Shown piece by piece: positions 12,078 to 23,167 of a stretch of 64,000 nt of DNA. A model generated the notes under the pieces. The model did no database searches and was not told the DNA's origin. It saw only the letters and a list, made by a program, of their open reading frames with translations. Location of the stretch: NCBI RefSeq assembly GCF_029867415.1, contig NW_026705190.1, positions 62,001-126,000 of the forward strand, read 5' to 3'. The stretch comes from Vicia villosa (Eukaryota; Streptophyta; Magnoliopsida; Fabales; Fabaceae). The position numbers and the translations under genes are program-made. Every line of letters begins with the position of its first letter. The first letter of the stretch is position 1.

Positions 12078-13341
12078 TGAAGGATAGAAAAACACTTAGA
12101 AAGGGGGGGATTGAATAAGTGTGACTTTAAATCTTGGACGATAAAAATAAATTGCACAATTATTTTTATCCTGGTTCGCTGTTAACGAAGCTACTCCAGT
12201 CCACCCCCGCAGAGATGATTTACCTCAACCTGAGGATTTAATCCACTAATCGCACGGATTACAATGGTTTCCCACTTAGTCCGCAACTAAGTCTTCCAGA
12301 GTCTTCTGATCACACACTGATCACTCCAGGAACAACTGCTTAGATACCCTCTAAGACTTTTTCTAGAGTCTACTGATCAACACGATCACTCTAGGCTTAG
12401 TTCACTCCTAAGACTTCCCTAGAGTATTCTGATCAACACGATCACTCTAGTTACAAACTGCTCAGCCAACTGCTAAGACTTCCTAGAGTATACTGATCAC
12501 ACGATCACTCTAGTTCCTTACAACTTAATGTAATCTATTCAAGAGTTTACAAATGCTTCTTAAAAGCTATAATCACAAACTGTGATATTTCTCTTATCGT
12601 TTAAGCTTAATCTCACTAAGATATTACAACAGCAATGTAGTGAGCTTTGATGAAGATGAAGATTCTGAGTTTTGATTTGATCAGCGTTTCAGCAAGTTAA
12701 TTTGAATTGTATTTGTTCAGGATCGTTAACCTTGCTTCTCATCAGAACTTCATATTTATAGGCGTTGAGAAGATGACCGTTGAGTGCATTTAATGCTTTG
12801 CGTGTTCCGTACAGCATTGCATTTAATGTTATACGCTTTTGTCAACTACCTCGAGCCTTGTTCACGCTGTGTCTACTGACGTAGCCTTTAGTAGCTTTTA
12901 ACGTTCCTTTTGTCAGTCAGCGTAGTCTGCCACCTGTACTTCCTTCTGATCTGATGTTTGTGAATACGACGTTTGAATATCATCAGAGTCAAACGGCTTG
13001 GTGCATAGCATCTTCTGATCTTCTGACCTTGAAGTGCTTCTGAGCGTGATACCATCTTCTGATCTTCAGTGCTTCTGATCTCATGTTCTTCTGATGCTTC
13101 CATAGACCCATGTTCTGATTCTGCTTCGACCATCTTCTGATGTCTTGCCAGACCATGTTCTGATGTTGCATGCTGAACCATTTGAGACACAACTTCTGAG
13201 CGCTGAATTATGCGTACTCTTTATATATTTCCTGAAAAGGAAATTGCATTGGATTAGAGTACCATATTATCTTAAGCAAAATTCATATTATTGTTATCAT
13301 CAAAACTAAGATAATTGATAAGAACAAATCTTGTTCTAACA
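12078..13341 (-). repeat. 3' LTR of element B
   Basis: 1264 bp. It is longer than the LTRs of A and C mainly because it has three rather than two CTAGAGT...ACTCTAG units (12334-12513). Polypurine tract at 13342-13355. Confidence 0.95.
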
Positions 13342-13505
13342 ATCTCCCCCTTTTTGATGATGACAAAAACATATATAAATGATATGAATTTGCGATCAGA
13401 AAGAGTAGACGGCAAAAGACAAATTACACAGCTATAGCATAAGCATATGAATATGTCTCCCCCTGAGATTAACAATCTCCCCCTGAGATAAATAATCTCC
13501 CCCTG
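13342..13505 (-). other. Polypurine tracts of element B (main plus three extra)
   Basis: The main tract AAAAAGGGGGAGAT (minus strand) is at 13342-13355. Three CAGGGGGAGA copies follow at 13456, 13476 and 13496. A further tract lies at 14317-14331, next to the end of ORF3. Confidence 0.8.
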
Positions 13506-13600
13506 AAATAAATACTCGAAGAACTTTAATAAAAGACTTCCCTGATTATTTCGGTAGAGACGATCATATAAGCTTCTGCCTTCAGAGAATTCATAGCTTC

Positions 13601-13790
13601 TGACTTCTGCTTCCATTGGACAGCTTCAGAACTTGAATTTCTTTAGATCCTTAGAACACTCACAGCTTCTGATTCCTGCTTCCATTCAGGACAGCTTCAG
13701 AACTTGAGTTTTCTGGATCTTTTAGAACATTCACATCTTCTGATTTCTGCTTCCCTCGGATAGCTTCAGAACTTTGAATGTCTACCAACA
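13601..13790 (-). repeat. ~70-bp tandem repeat, about 2.7 units (element B)
   Basis: Same AGCTTCTGA / GACAGCTTCAGAACT unit as in element A, but with two fewer copies. Confidence 0.75.
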
Positions 13791-14502
13791 TCACTTCATG
13801 CTAGATTTGTATCAGAACATTGTTGAATGTACCAGAGCATCATCAGAGCATCTCTACATCCTGAAATGTTACAGAACAAAAACTAAACGACAAAAGTCAG
13901 CATGAACGAGTTAGAACATAAAATGTATGTTTGAACACATTATATGTATCAGAGCCATATAGGCTGAAATAATGTATCAGAGCAAATAATGTATCAGAGC
14001 CATAACATTATATGTATCAGAGCAAATAGAATTTTGTCAGAACAGGATAGACAATGATATTCAAATTCTATTATCAGTGCTTCTGATTCATTCTTCTTTC
14101 TTGCTTCTGATCTCTGAAGCTTGACAGCACTCAGCTTGCTTCAGTTTCCAAGAGCTTATTCCTTTTACAGAATAACGCTTCTTATGGTTTTGCTTCTAGT
14201 GTTTGCTTCTGAAGATTCACTTCACTTCTCTGTACCTGCAAAACACTTAAACCATATAGAACTTGCAGTTCTTGTTAGTGAATGTGACTGATTAAATCAA
14301 ATCATTTATCACAGTATTTCTCCCCCTTTTTGTCATATCATCAAAAAATAGAAAAGATTCAGATGAATAAAACAGAACACATGGAGGAAGAAGATGATGT
14401 CATTAAGGTTCAACCATTGGGTACAGAAGTACAAAATGAAAAGATCAGATGCATAGAAACAAAACAGATGCAAAGAAAAGAAAGAAACAGCATAGACTCA
14501 AT

Positions 14503-17310
14503 CTAAGATGGCCCTAGTCTTGACAAGATCTTGGCCAGCATCTCTTTCATCTCGTTGTTGTGTCCTTCTTGCCTCTCAATGAAAGCATCATACTTGTCAT
14601 TGCGTGAGCTTTGCTCATCCTGTCTCCTCTGAATTTCTTCCAGCGTTTTTGAAAGACGAGAAGGTTCATCAGAAGAAGCTTCACAGCTTTGATCCACAGG
14701 AATGACAACTTGATCTGCAGCTTCCATAGAAGTATCATTTGCTGGGATATCCTCAACAGGGTCTAATTCAGCAACATGATCTTCAGCATCTGCTTCTTGC
14801 ATAGAAGCATCTCCATACTCTGCAGCAGGAATTTCCGAGTCTCCATTCTCAAGTGCCTGAAGAATGGCAGCTAGATTCCTTGGAGCAGAAGGACCTTCAA
14901 CTTCTGGTGGGTCAACAACTTCTGGAATGACCAAGTTTGGATCTTTCTCAGACGGGTTTTCCCTCAGATAGTCAAAGAGAGTCTTGAAGTCTCCTAGCAG
15001 AACAGGATACTCAGGAATCCAGATAACCATGTCCCTGCATGGGTTTGCTTCCATTGCAGCATCCAGTCTTAATACTTCCAATTCATCCACAAAGGGCTTC
15101 TCTTCCAAAAGATATCTTCCTTTGAGGCGAGCAAACCAGAAGTCTTCATAATTCCTCAGAATTCCACGAGGACGTGGGGCAGCAGCTGCACAGACTTCCT
15201 GAAGTTCTAGAAGCAGAGCATCTGATTCTTTGCGAAGGATCCTCTAGAGGTTCCGCATAGCAACATCACTCAATCCAGAACTTTCAGCAATTCTGAGAGT
15301 ATCAAATATGCTTCTGAGATTCCTCTTTGCTTTTTCAAAAAATTCACCAATAGGGTACCTTGAAAAGATAGGGTTGGGAAAGAAGTACGGTTGAGGATCT
15401 CTATTCAACTTATAAGAGGATTCTGCTTCAGTATCAGAATCTAACACTACCACTTCAGTGTCAGGTCGAGACCTGGGAGTGTAGTTGCAATCACGGAGCA
15501 ACTGCTCATGTAATGCAGAAGTTGGAAGAATAGAGCCACTAAGGTTATTTTGGGAGGTGGAAGGGACAGGATTATAGTTGGCATGTGGAGGTGGTTGAGA
15601 GATGGAGATATTTGTTTGTGGTGGAAAGAGAGTTTGAATGGGTGGTATGTTCAGAACAAGATTGGTGGAGGGTGAAGGAGACGGAATGGATTGAGGAGAT
15701 GGTGGAGTATTTGTGAAGGGAAATGGTGAGGGAGGAAGAGAATTGGATTTGTTTGCATGTGAAGAAGGAATGGTTATAGGAGAAGATGGTGGTGTAAGGA
15801 TATGGACAACAACGGGTGATTCTGATGAGGCTTTTTCTGGTTCAGGGGTAGGTACAACCTCTATTGGTGTAACTTCTGAATGAACAACAGGAACAGAAAT
15901 AGGTTCAGAAATGCATATACCTTTGGAACTATTCAGAAGCGCTTTGGTCACATCCTCCGTTTTCTTCAGCTTTTTACTCTTCGTCTCTTCAATAAACTTT
16001 GCTTTGCCTCTAGAGATTTCTTTCCTTCTGACATAAGCCTGAACTTCTTGTTGGTTTTCAGCTTCTTGAGGGATATTGTCTTCATCAGAGCTTTGAATAA
16101 TCATCTTCCTCTTCTTGGTTATCTTCTTTTCAACAACCTCAACCATCTCATCATTTTTGTTTGACTTCTTCTTCTTTTTCTCTTTCTCAAAGTCATCAGA
16201 TACGGCCTTAACAACATTAGCAATCACCTTTTTAGAAACCTCTTGTTTAGAGACAGCAGAAGGATAATCATGCTTTCTTTTAGTCCTTTCTTCCCTCTTG
16301 CGATTTACTTTGAAAGGAGCACCTTTGTCTTGATCTTTAAAACTCTTATTCTCTTCAAGAGATTTCAGATAATCAGTTCTGACTTCAGGTACCTCACTAT
16401 TGAAGAAGGTTTCAAAGTCAACCAGAACTGGTTCTCTTATGGTTCTTGTTCCAGCTAGAGGTTCAGGAACTTTGAGAAAAGTGTCAATTATTTTCATCTT
16501 CTTTAAAGAGAAGGCATTCAGACAGGCTCCAGTGGTGACAGCAAGATCTTTGATGATACCTTCAGACTCCAGACTTTCAACAATCTTGGAATGTACCAGA
16601 AGGTTTGTAATAATCCTACCAAAAGGAATGGTTGTTCCAGCATTTTCTTTTCTGAAAGCATTCCTGGAATCCTTTACTGCTTTCCACATATGGTTGAAGA
16701 TAATGTAAATCGCATCAACCTTCTTCTGAGTGGCAATGCAATAAAGAATATACCTTTGATCATTATTGATGAAATCCGAGGCATGAGTTGATTTCCTATG
16801 GTAGAAGCACCCGAGAAGGATCTTTGTCCAGATTCTGTAGATATCTCTCAAATTCTTAACATATTTAGTTTTCTTGACATTTGAATAGAGAGTGGATAGA
16901 ATATCTTCCCAATCTTCTCTTTGATCAGACTCAAAAACCCCTTCAGGATTTTTCAGATCAAACATCACTCTTAGGATGTTTTCAGTAACACAAACAGACT
17001 TTCCATGGACAAAAGAGAGTATAGCTTTTGGTGCAACCACAGCATGTACCCAGAACTCCTTGACAAGATCCGGATAAACAGGGCCAACGAACTCAGCAAA
17101 CAACGAGGTCCATCCTTGAAAGATGATGTCTTCTTTAAGGTGAAATTGATTTTCTTCAAGGTTGTCAAAGTCGACCATGAGTTCACACAAAACTTCCAAT
17201 TCATCTTTGGGGATGGAGCATGCAACAACAGGGGTGAGTTCCTGGTGTGTTTCTTCGTGCATATGAAGAAGAGTAGATGAACCAGCAAAATGAGATGAAG
17301 AAGCAGCCAT
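14503..17310 (-). pseudogene. ORF3 (envelope-like) of element B, one in-frame amber stop
   Basis: The frame starts at ATG 17310 (MAASSS...). The upstream open codons from 17340 begin with TTG and are not conserved with A. It runs about 688 codons to a TAG at 15244-15246, where element A has TGG (Trp). It continues in the same frame to 14503, 935 codons in all excluding the final stop. The first ~300 residues form a globular, conserved domain (VYPDLVKEFW, GKSVCVTENILRVMFDL) resembling the 'putative plant transposon protein' family. Then come a Lys-rich basic stretch with likely nuclear-localisation character, a Pro/Ser-rich linker, and a C-terminal acidic and coiled-coil part ending ILSRLGPS. 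Called envelope-like only from its position after pol; I see no clear transmembrane segment or signal peptide. Whether the TAG is read through is unknown. Confidence 0.75.
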
Positions 17311-17349
17311 TGAACCAGAACGATCAAAGGAGAAGAACAAATATTGGGT

Positions 17350-17465
17350 TTTCGGTTAGGGTTTCAGAAAGACTAAGAGGCTTTCAGACAGAATGTATGC
17401 AGGAAGAAAGTGAAACAAGGGAGCGAAAAAAAATATATGAGATGATTTGAAATGAATATATAGGA
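17350..17465 (-). promoter_or_regulatory. Promoter/5'UTR-like segment upstream of ORF3 (element B)
   Basis: Minus strand order: CTATATAT (around 17456-17463), a CT-rich stretch (TTTCACTTTCTTCC), AAACCCTAA (telo-box-like, 17356-17364), then the ORF3 start at 17310. TATA, CT-rich leader and AAACCCTAA are common in plant promoters. Equivalent segments occur in A (22345-22450) and C (38241-38320). Functional inference only. Confidence 0.45.
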
Positions 17466-17596
17466 ACGGATTTGAAAAGAAAAATAAAAAAAAATAAAAA
17501 AATAAAACTGAACAGTTCCAGAATCAAGAGAAATCAATTTTATTAAATGATGAGAGACGTAAGGAGAGAGAACGTGGTAAATGAAATGATTTAGAA

Positions 17597-17632
17597 CAGT
17601 TACCTAGGTCGGCGTCTTTTCAACTGCACGCT
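17597..17632 (-). other. Conserved non-coding block between pol remnant and ORF3 (element B)
   Basis: A GTGCAGTTGAA - GACGCC - GGTAACTG block on the minus strand is conserved in A (22585-22620) and C (38408-38444), although the surrounding sequence differs. Confidence 0.55.
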
Positions 17633-17639
17633 TTGTACT

Positions 17640-18108
17640 AACCGTACAGACACGTATTCATCATCAGATAATAGATGACAGCTGTATCAAGAATAGACTT
17701 TATGCTTTCAGATTCTGATCACTGCTTCTGAGTTGATCAAGTTTCTCTTCTGGAAATACTTCTTCTGAAGTGTGCTGATATAAGTCTGAATGATCTTCTG
17801 ATCCATTACTTCTGATGTACACAGCTTCTGGAGGTTTACTTCTTTGTTCTGCAGCTTCTGATAAGACAAAACTGTATCTGCAGAAATTCTTAAGCTCTTT
17901 GTTTCATCAGAAACAAGTTTATCATCAAAACAGATGTTTATTGATTTGTCCACAATCAATGTTTCAATGTTGTATATTCTGTAGCATTTAGAGCATTCAG
18001 AATACTCAAGAAAGAAACATCACAGCCTTAGAGGCAAACATCATAGATGGTTCCAAGACTAATAAGCTTCTTTTCTGAATTCCTACAAACATAGTTTCTT
18101 CAACAGAT
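17640..18108 (-). pseudogene. pol: Pol remnant of element B
   Basis: Only two short stretches of pol survive. Just below the gag end is protease-start sequence, frameshifted relative to element C. After a deletion junction near 18020-18045 comes the part downstream of integrase: the equivalent of FLLGYSERSKGYRVYN, then SINICFDDKLVSDET. The integrase core and everything from RT to RNase H are missing. Element A has the same junctions, so the deletions predate both insertions. No functional product is expected. Confidence 0.8.
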
Positions 18109-20028
18109 TTAAGAACCAGAACTTGGAAGACAATCTTTCTTCCCTTCAAGTGTTGAGAGCAACTTGAGTCCAGGTGTCATGTCATGTTGAATGTTGTCTT
18201 CTTTGTTATCAAGAGAATCTGCAAAAGAAATAATCTTTTTCTTTGGTACCCACATCTTCTTGGGTCCTTTCTTGTTAGATTTTCTCAAGTTCTGATTGAA
18301 CTTGGGTTTGACATTATAAGCAATAGGAGGAACAACATGATAATTCTTAATGTGAGTTTCATGATATTTCCTAGGTTGTGTCACATGCTTCTTGGTGTGT
18401 GTTATGTGAAAACTTTGTGCATGTGAAGTGTGCCTAATATCATGAGAGTGGCCATACTTGAACTGATCATACAATGGCTTGTATGTGAGTTTCATTTCAT
18501 CAACAGGTTCAAGTTTGTATGGGGTTTCACCCTCATAACCAATGCCAACTCTTTTGTTTCCAGATACGGCATATATCATAGAAGCTAGCTGACTTCTGCC
18601 AATACTTCTAGATAAGAACTTCCTGAAACTTAAATCATATTCTTTCAGAATATGGTTTAGACTAGGAGTGGATTTTTCTGAATTAGAAGGAGATCCAACA
18701 TCATTGGATAATTTTAAAAGTTTATCTTTCAATTCAGAATTTTCCAATTCAAGCCTCTTTGTTTCAAATTCAAATAGCTTTTTCAGCTTTTTGTATTTAA
18801 TACAAATCTGAGACTTGGATTCCAGAAGTTCAGTTAATCCGGAAACTAATTCATCTCTAGTAAGTTCAGAAAATACCTCTTCAGAATCTGATTCTGATGT
18901 AGATTCTGATCCGTCATCTTCTGTCGCCATCAGCGCACAGTTGGCCTGCTCATCTTCTGAATCATCTTCTGACTCATCCCAGGTTGCCATAAGACCTTTC
19001 TTCTTATGAAACTTTTTCTTGGGACTTTCCTTCTGAAGATTTGGACATTCATTCCTGAAGTGTCCTGGTTCATTGCATTCATAGCACATGACCTTCTTCT
19101 TGTCAAATCTTCTTTCATCAGAAGATTCTCCACGTTCAAATTTCCTTGAACTTCTGAAGCCTCTGAACTTCCTTTGCTTGGTCTTCCAGAGTTGATTTAG
19201 CCTTCTGGAGATCAGGGACAGTTCATCTTCTTCTTCAGATTCTGATTCCTCAGGATCTTCTTCTCTGGCCTGAAAAGCGTTAGTGCATTTCTTGATATTT
19301 GATTTTAATGCAATAGACTTACCTTTCTTTTGAGGCTCATTTGCGTCCAGCTCAATCTCATGGCTTCTCAAGGCACTGATCAGCTCTTCCAGAGAAACTT
19401 CATTCAGATTCTTTGCAATCTTGAATGCAGTCACCATAGGACCCCATCTTCTGGGTAAGCTTCTGATGATCTTCTTTACGTGATCCGCCTTGGTGTATCC
19501 CTTGTCAAGAACTCTCAATCCAGCAGTAAGAGTTTGAAATCTTGAAAACATCTTTTCAATGTCTTCATCATCCTCCATCTTGAAGGCTTCATACTTCTGG
19601 ATTAAAGCTAGAGCTTTAGTCTCCTTGACTTGAGCATTTCCTTCATGAGTCATTTTCAAGGACTCATATATGTCATAGGCCGTTTCCCTGTTAGATATCT
19701 TCTCATACTCAGCATGAGAGATAGCATTCAGCAAAACAGTTCTACATTTATGATGATTCCTGAAAAGCTTCTTTTGATCATCATTCATTTCTTGCCTTGA
19801 CAGCTTCACGCCACTGGCATTTACTGGATGTTTGTAACCATCCATTAGAAGATCCCATAGATCACCATCTAGACCCAGAAAGTAACTTTCCAGTTTATCT
19901 TTCCAGTATTCAAAGTTTTCACCATCAAATACCGGCGGTCTAGTATAACCATTGTTACCGTTGTATTGCTCAGCAGAGCCAGATGTAGATGCAGGTGTAG
20001 GTGTAGACTTTTCACTTTCATCAACCAT
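18109..20028 (-). CDS. gag: Gag of element B (intact, 639 aa)
   Basis: Starts at ATG 20028, 73 bases after the primer site in element sense. Residues ~25-230 form the copia-type gag domain (PPVFDGENFEYWK near 30, LWDLL near 55, the helical MFSRFQTLTAGL near 158-169). An acidic stretch (EESESEEEDE) precedes a basic segment and one CCHC zinc knuckle, CYECNEPGHFRNECP, near 312-326. A Ser/Asp-rich region and a His/Lys-rich tail follow. The product would form cytoplasmic virus-like particles and bind element RNA. It equals C's gag in length and is very similar in sequence. The last ~25 residues differ from C because they lie in the altered gag-pol overlap. Being intact in an element without pol suggests selection or very recent origin. 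Confidence 0.92.
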   Translation of the reverse strand: MVDESEKSTPTPASTSGSAEQYNGNNGYTRPPVFDGENFEYWKDKLESYFLGLDGDLWDLLMDGYKHPVNASGVKLSRQEMNDDQKKLFRNHHKCRTVLLNAISHAEYEKISNRETAYDIYESLKMTHEGNAQVKETKALALIQKYEAFKMEDDEDIEKMFSRFQTLTAGLRVLDKGYTKADHVKKIIRSLPRRWGPMVTAFKIAKNLNEVSLEELISALRSHEIELDANEPQKKGKSIALKSNIKKCTNAFQAREEDPEESESEEEDELSLISRRLNQLWKTKQRKFRGFRSSRKFERGESSDERRFDKKKVMCYECNEPGHFRNECPNLQKESPKKKFHKKKGLMATWDESEDDSEDEQANCALMATEDDGSESTSESDSEEVFSELTRDELVSGLTELLESKSQICIKYKKLKKLFEFETKRLELENSELKDKLLKLSNDVGSPSNSEKSTPSLNHILKEYDLSFRKFLSRSIGRSQLASMIYAVSGNKRVGIGYEGETPYKLEPVDEMKLTYKPLYDQFKYGHSHDIRHTSHAQSFHITHTKKHVTQPRKYHETHIKNYHVVPPIAYNVKPKFNQNLRKSNKKGPKKMWVPKKKIISFADSLDNKEDNIQHDMTPGLKLLSTLEGKKDCLPSSGS

Positions 20029-20100
20029 CTTTTACTGAAGCGTTTTTCTCTTCCTGAATCTTTTCTAAACACGGTTAAGTGCTTGCACCTTAGAACCGGC

Positions 20101-20112
20101 GCTCTGATGCCA
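20101..20112 (-). other. Primer-binding site of element B (tRNA-iMet type)
   Basis: Minus strand TGGCATCAGAGC, two bases after the 5' LTR. It matches the common copia primer TGGTATCAGAGC except at one base. Confidence 0.8.
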
Positions 20113-20114
20113 AT

Positions 20115-21378
20115 TGAAGGATAGAAAAACACTTAGAAAGGGGGGGATTGAATAAGTGTGACTTTAAATCTTGGACGATAAAAATAAATTGCACAATTAT
20201 TTTTATCCTGGTTCGCTGTTAACGAAGCTACTCCAGTCCACCCCCGCAGAGATGATTTACCTCAACCTGAGGATTTAATCCACTAATCGCACGGATTACA
20301 ATGGTTTCCCACTTAGTCCGCAACTAAGTCTTCCAGAGTCTTCTGATCACACACTGATCACTCCAGGAACAACTGCTTAGATACCCTCTAAGACTTTTTC
20401 TAGAGTCTACTGATCAACACGATCACTCTAGGCTTAGTTCACTCCTAAGACTTCCCTAGAGTATTCTGATCAACACGATCACTCTAGTTACAAACTGCTC
20501 AGCCAACTGCTAAGACTTCCTAGAGTATACTGATCACACGATCACTCTAGTTCCTTACAACTTAATGTAATCTATTCAAGAGTTTACAAATGCTTCTTAA
20601 AAGCTATAATCACAAACTGTGATATTTCTCTTATCGTTTAAGCTTAATCTCACTAAGATATTACAACAGCAATGTAGTGAGCTTTGATGAAGATGAAGAT
20701 TCTGAGTTTTGATTTGATCAGCGTTTCAGCAAGTTAATTTGAATTGTATTTGTTCAGGATCGTTAACCTTGCTTCTCATCAGAACTTCATATTTATAGGC
20801 GTTGAGAAGATGACCGTTGAGTGCATTTAATGCTTTGCGTGTTCCGTACAGCATTGCATTTAATGTTATACGCTTTTGTCAACTACCTCGAGCCTTGTTC
20901 ACGCTGTGTCTACTGACGTAGCCTTTAGTAGCTTTTAACGTTCCTTTTGTCAGTCAGCGTAGTCTGCCACCTGTACTTCCTTCTGATCTGATGTTTGTGA
21001 ATACGACGTTTGAATATCATCAGAGTCAAACGGCTTGGTGCATAGCATCTTCTGATCTTCTGACCTTGAAGTGCTTCTGAGCGTGATACCATCTTCTGAT
21101 CTTCAGTGCTTCTGATCTCATGTTCTTCTGATGCTTCCATAGACCCATGTTCTGATTCTGCTTCGACCATCTTCTGATGTCTTGCCAGACCATGTTCTGA
21201 TGTTGCATGCTGAACCATTTGAGACACAACTTCTGAGCGCTGAATTATGCGTACTCTTTATATATTTCCTGAAAAGGAAATTGCATTGGATTAGAGTACC
21301 ATATTATCTTAAGCAAAATTCATATTATTGTTATCATCAAAACTAAGATAATTGATAAGAACAAATCTTGTTCTAACA
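20115..21378 (-). repeat. 5' LTR of element B
   Basis: 1264 bp, apparently identical to 12078-13341. Element sense starts TGTTAGAACAAG at 21378. The predicted TATA box is at 20790-20799. Transcript-side repeats (three CTAGAGT...ACTCTAG units) are at 20371-20550. Confidence 0.95.
20790..20799 (-). promoter_or_regulatory. Predicted LTR TATA box, element B
   Basis: CCTATAAATA on the minus strand, about 580 bp into the LTR. The same sequence is present in all six LTRs of A, B and C. A second candidate (TATATAAAGAG) lies nearer the LTR start around 21255. Confidence 0.55.
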
Positions 21379-22295
21379 GGTACCTCACAGTTGAAGAAAG
21401 TTTCAAACTCAGCAAGAACAGGTGCTCTTCTGATTCTTGTATCAGTAAGAGGTTGAGGAGTCTTACTGATAGTCTTAATTACTTTCATCTTCTTCAAAGA
21501 GAATGCATTCAGACAAGCCCCAGATGTGACAGCAAGGTCTTTCACAATACCTTCAGATTCCAGGCTTTCAACAATCTTTGAATGCACCAAAAGATTTGAA
21601 ATAATCCTTCCAAAAGGAATGATTGTTCCACCTTTTTCTCTGAAAGCGTTTCTGGAATCCTTTACTGCTTTCCACAAGTGGTTGAAGATGATGTAGATCG
21701 CATCAACCTTCTTCCTAGTGGCAATGCAATAAAGAATATACTTTTGCTCATTACTGATGAAATCCGAGGCATGAGTTGCTTTCCTATGGTAGAAACACCC
21801 AAGAATGATCTTTGTCCAGATTTTGTAGACATCTCTCAAATCCTTGACGTGTTTTGTTTTCTTGACATTTGGATAGAGAGTGGATAGAACATCTTCCCGA
21901 TCTGCCCTTTGATCAATCTCAAAAGCCCCTTCAGGGTTTTTCAGATCAAACATCACTCTTAGGATGTTTTCAGTAATAACAACAAACTTTCCATGGACGA
22001 AAGAAAGTATTGATTTTGGAGCAACCACAGCATGTGCCCAGAACTCCTTGACAAGATCCGGATAAACTGGGCCAACGAACTCAGCAAACAACGAGGTCCA
22101 TCCTTGAAAGATGATGTCTTCTTTAAGATGAAATCCATGTTCTTCAAGGTTGTCAAAATCAACAATAAGTTCACATAGAACTTCTAATTTGTCCTTGGGA
22201 ATAGAGCATGCAACAACAGGAGTAAGTTGCAAAGTTTCTTCTTGGAGATGATGAGGAACAGATGACTCAGCATTTTGGGATGAGAAGGCAGCCAT
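21379..22295 (-). pseudogene. ORF3 (envelope-like) of element A, N-terminal part
   Basis: Begins at ATG 22295 (MAAFSSQN...), the start shared with element B; an upstream open frame from 22322 uses TTG. About 305 residues of the conserved N-terminal domain (YPDLVKEFW, GKFVVITENILRVMFDL) precede the GGTAC target duplication, where element B enters. Reading beyond that point would add LTR-encoded residues. The rest of the gene is at 10299-12077, in frame once B is removed. Confidence 0.82.
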
Positions 22296-22339
22296 GGATG
22301 CAGAATGAACAAAAACGAACAAGAGAAGCGAACTGGGTT

Positions 22340-22455
22340 TTCGATTAGGGTTTTAGAAAACGGCTAAGAACTTTTCAAACGAGAGAATGCAAGAGGAAAG
22401 AGAGACAAGGGAGTGAAAAAGATGAATGATATGATTTGAAAAGAATATAAGGAGA
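22340..22455 (-). promoter_or_regulatory. Promoter/5'UTR-like segment upstream of ORF3 (element A)
   Basis: CTTATATTC (22443-22450), a CT-rich leader and AAACCCTAA (22345-22353) in the same order and spacing as in element B. Confidence 0.4.
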
Positions 22456-22659
22456 CAAATATGAAATATAGAATGAAAACGAATAAATAAACAAAATGAA
22501 TAGATTCAGAATCAAAAGAAATCATTTTCATTAAATGAGAAATGACATTAGGAGAGATAGCATGGTAAATGAAATGATTAAATACAGTTACCTAGGTAGG
22601 CGTCTTTTCAATTGCACGCTTCGTACTGACCGTAGAGACACGTGTTCATCATCAGATAA

Positions 22660-23167
22660 TGGATGACAGGTGTGAAATATTCAATAGGCTTTACGCCTTC
22701 TGATTCCAATCACTGCTTCTGAATTGATCAAGTTTCTCTTCTGGAAACACTCCTTCTGAAGTGTGCTGATATAAATCTGAATGATCTTCTGATCCATTAC
22801 TTCTGATATACACAGCTTCTGGAGATTCACTTCTTTGTTCTGCAGCTTCTGATAAGACAAAACTGTATCTGCAGAAATTCTTAAGCTGCTTTGTTTCATC
22901 AGAAACAAGTTTATCATCAAACCAGATATTTATTGATTCGTTCACAATCAATGTTTCAATATTGTATATTCTGTAGCATTTTGAGCCTCCAGAATAATCA
23001 AGAACGAAACATCATTGCTTTAGAAACAAACAAAACAGATGGTTCCCAGACTAATAAACTTTCTTTTCTGATCTCCTACGAGCATAGTTTCTTCAACAGA
23101 TTTAAGTACCAGAACTTGGAAGACAATCTTTCTTCCCTTCAAGTGTTGAGACCAACTTGAGTCCAGG
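22660..23167 (-). pseudogene. pol: Pol remnant of element A
   Basis: Same structure as in element B: protease-start sequence next to gag, joined by deletion to the post-integrase linker (SINIWFDDKLVSDET), then deletion of RT and RNase H. The shared junctions show that A and B belong to one deletion lineage. Confidence 0.78.

Larger units (their letters stand above)
12078..21378 (-). mobile_element. Element B: non-autonomous Sirevirus nested in element A
   Basis: 9301-bp element with two 1264-bp LTRs (12078-13341, 20115-21378) flanked by target duplication GGTAC (12073-12077, 21379-21383), inside ORF3 of element A. Order on the minus strand: 5' LTR, primer site, intact gag, pol remnant, ORF3 with one stop, polypurine tracts, 3' LTR. 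The two LTRs look identical, including their identical 100-codon by-product frames, so this is the youngest insertion on this side. It shares the pol deletions of element A but has longer LTRs. Confidence 0.95.

Noticed and set aside
21309..22322. 337-codon frame read as a whole gene
   Set aside because: Its C-terminal ~22 residues come from element B's LTR and its first codon is TTG; it is the N-terminus of A's interrupted ORF3.
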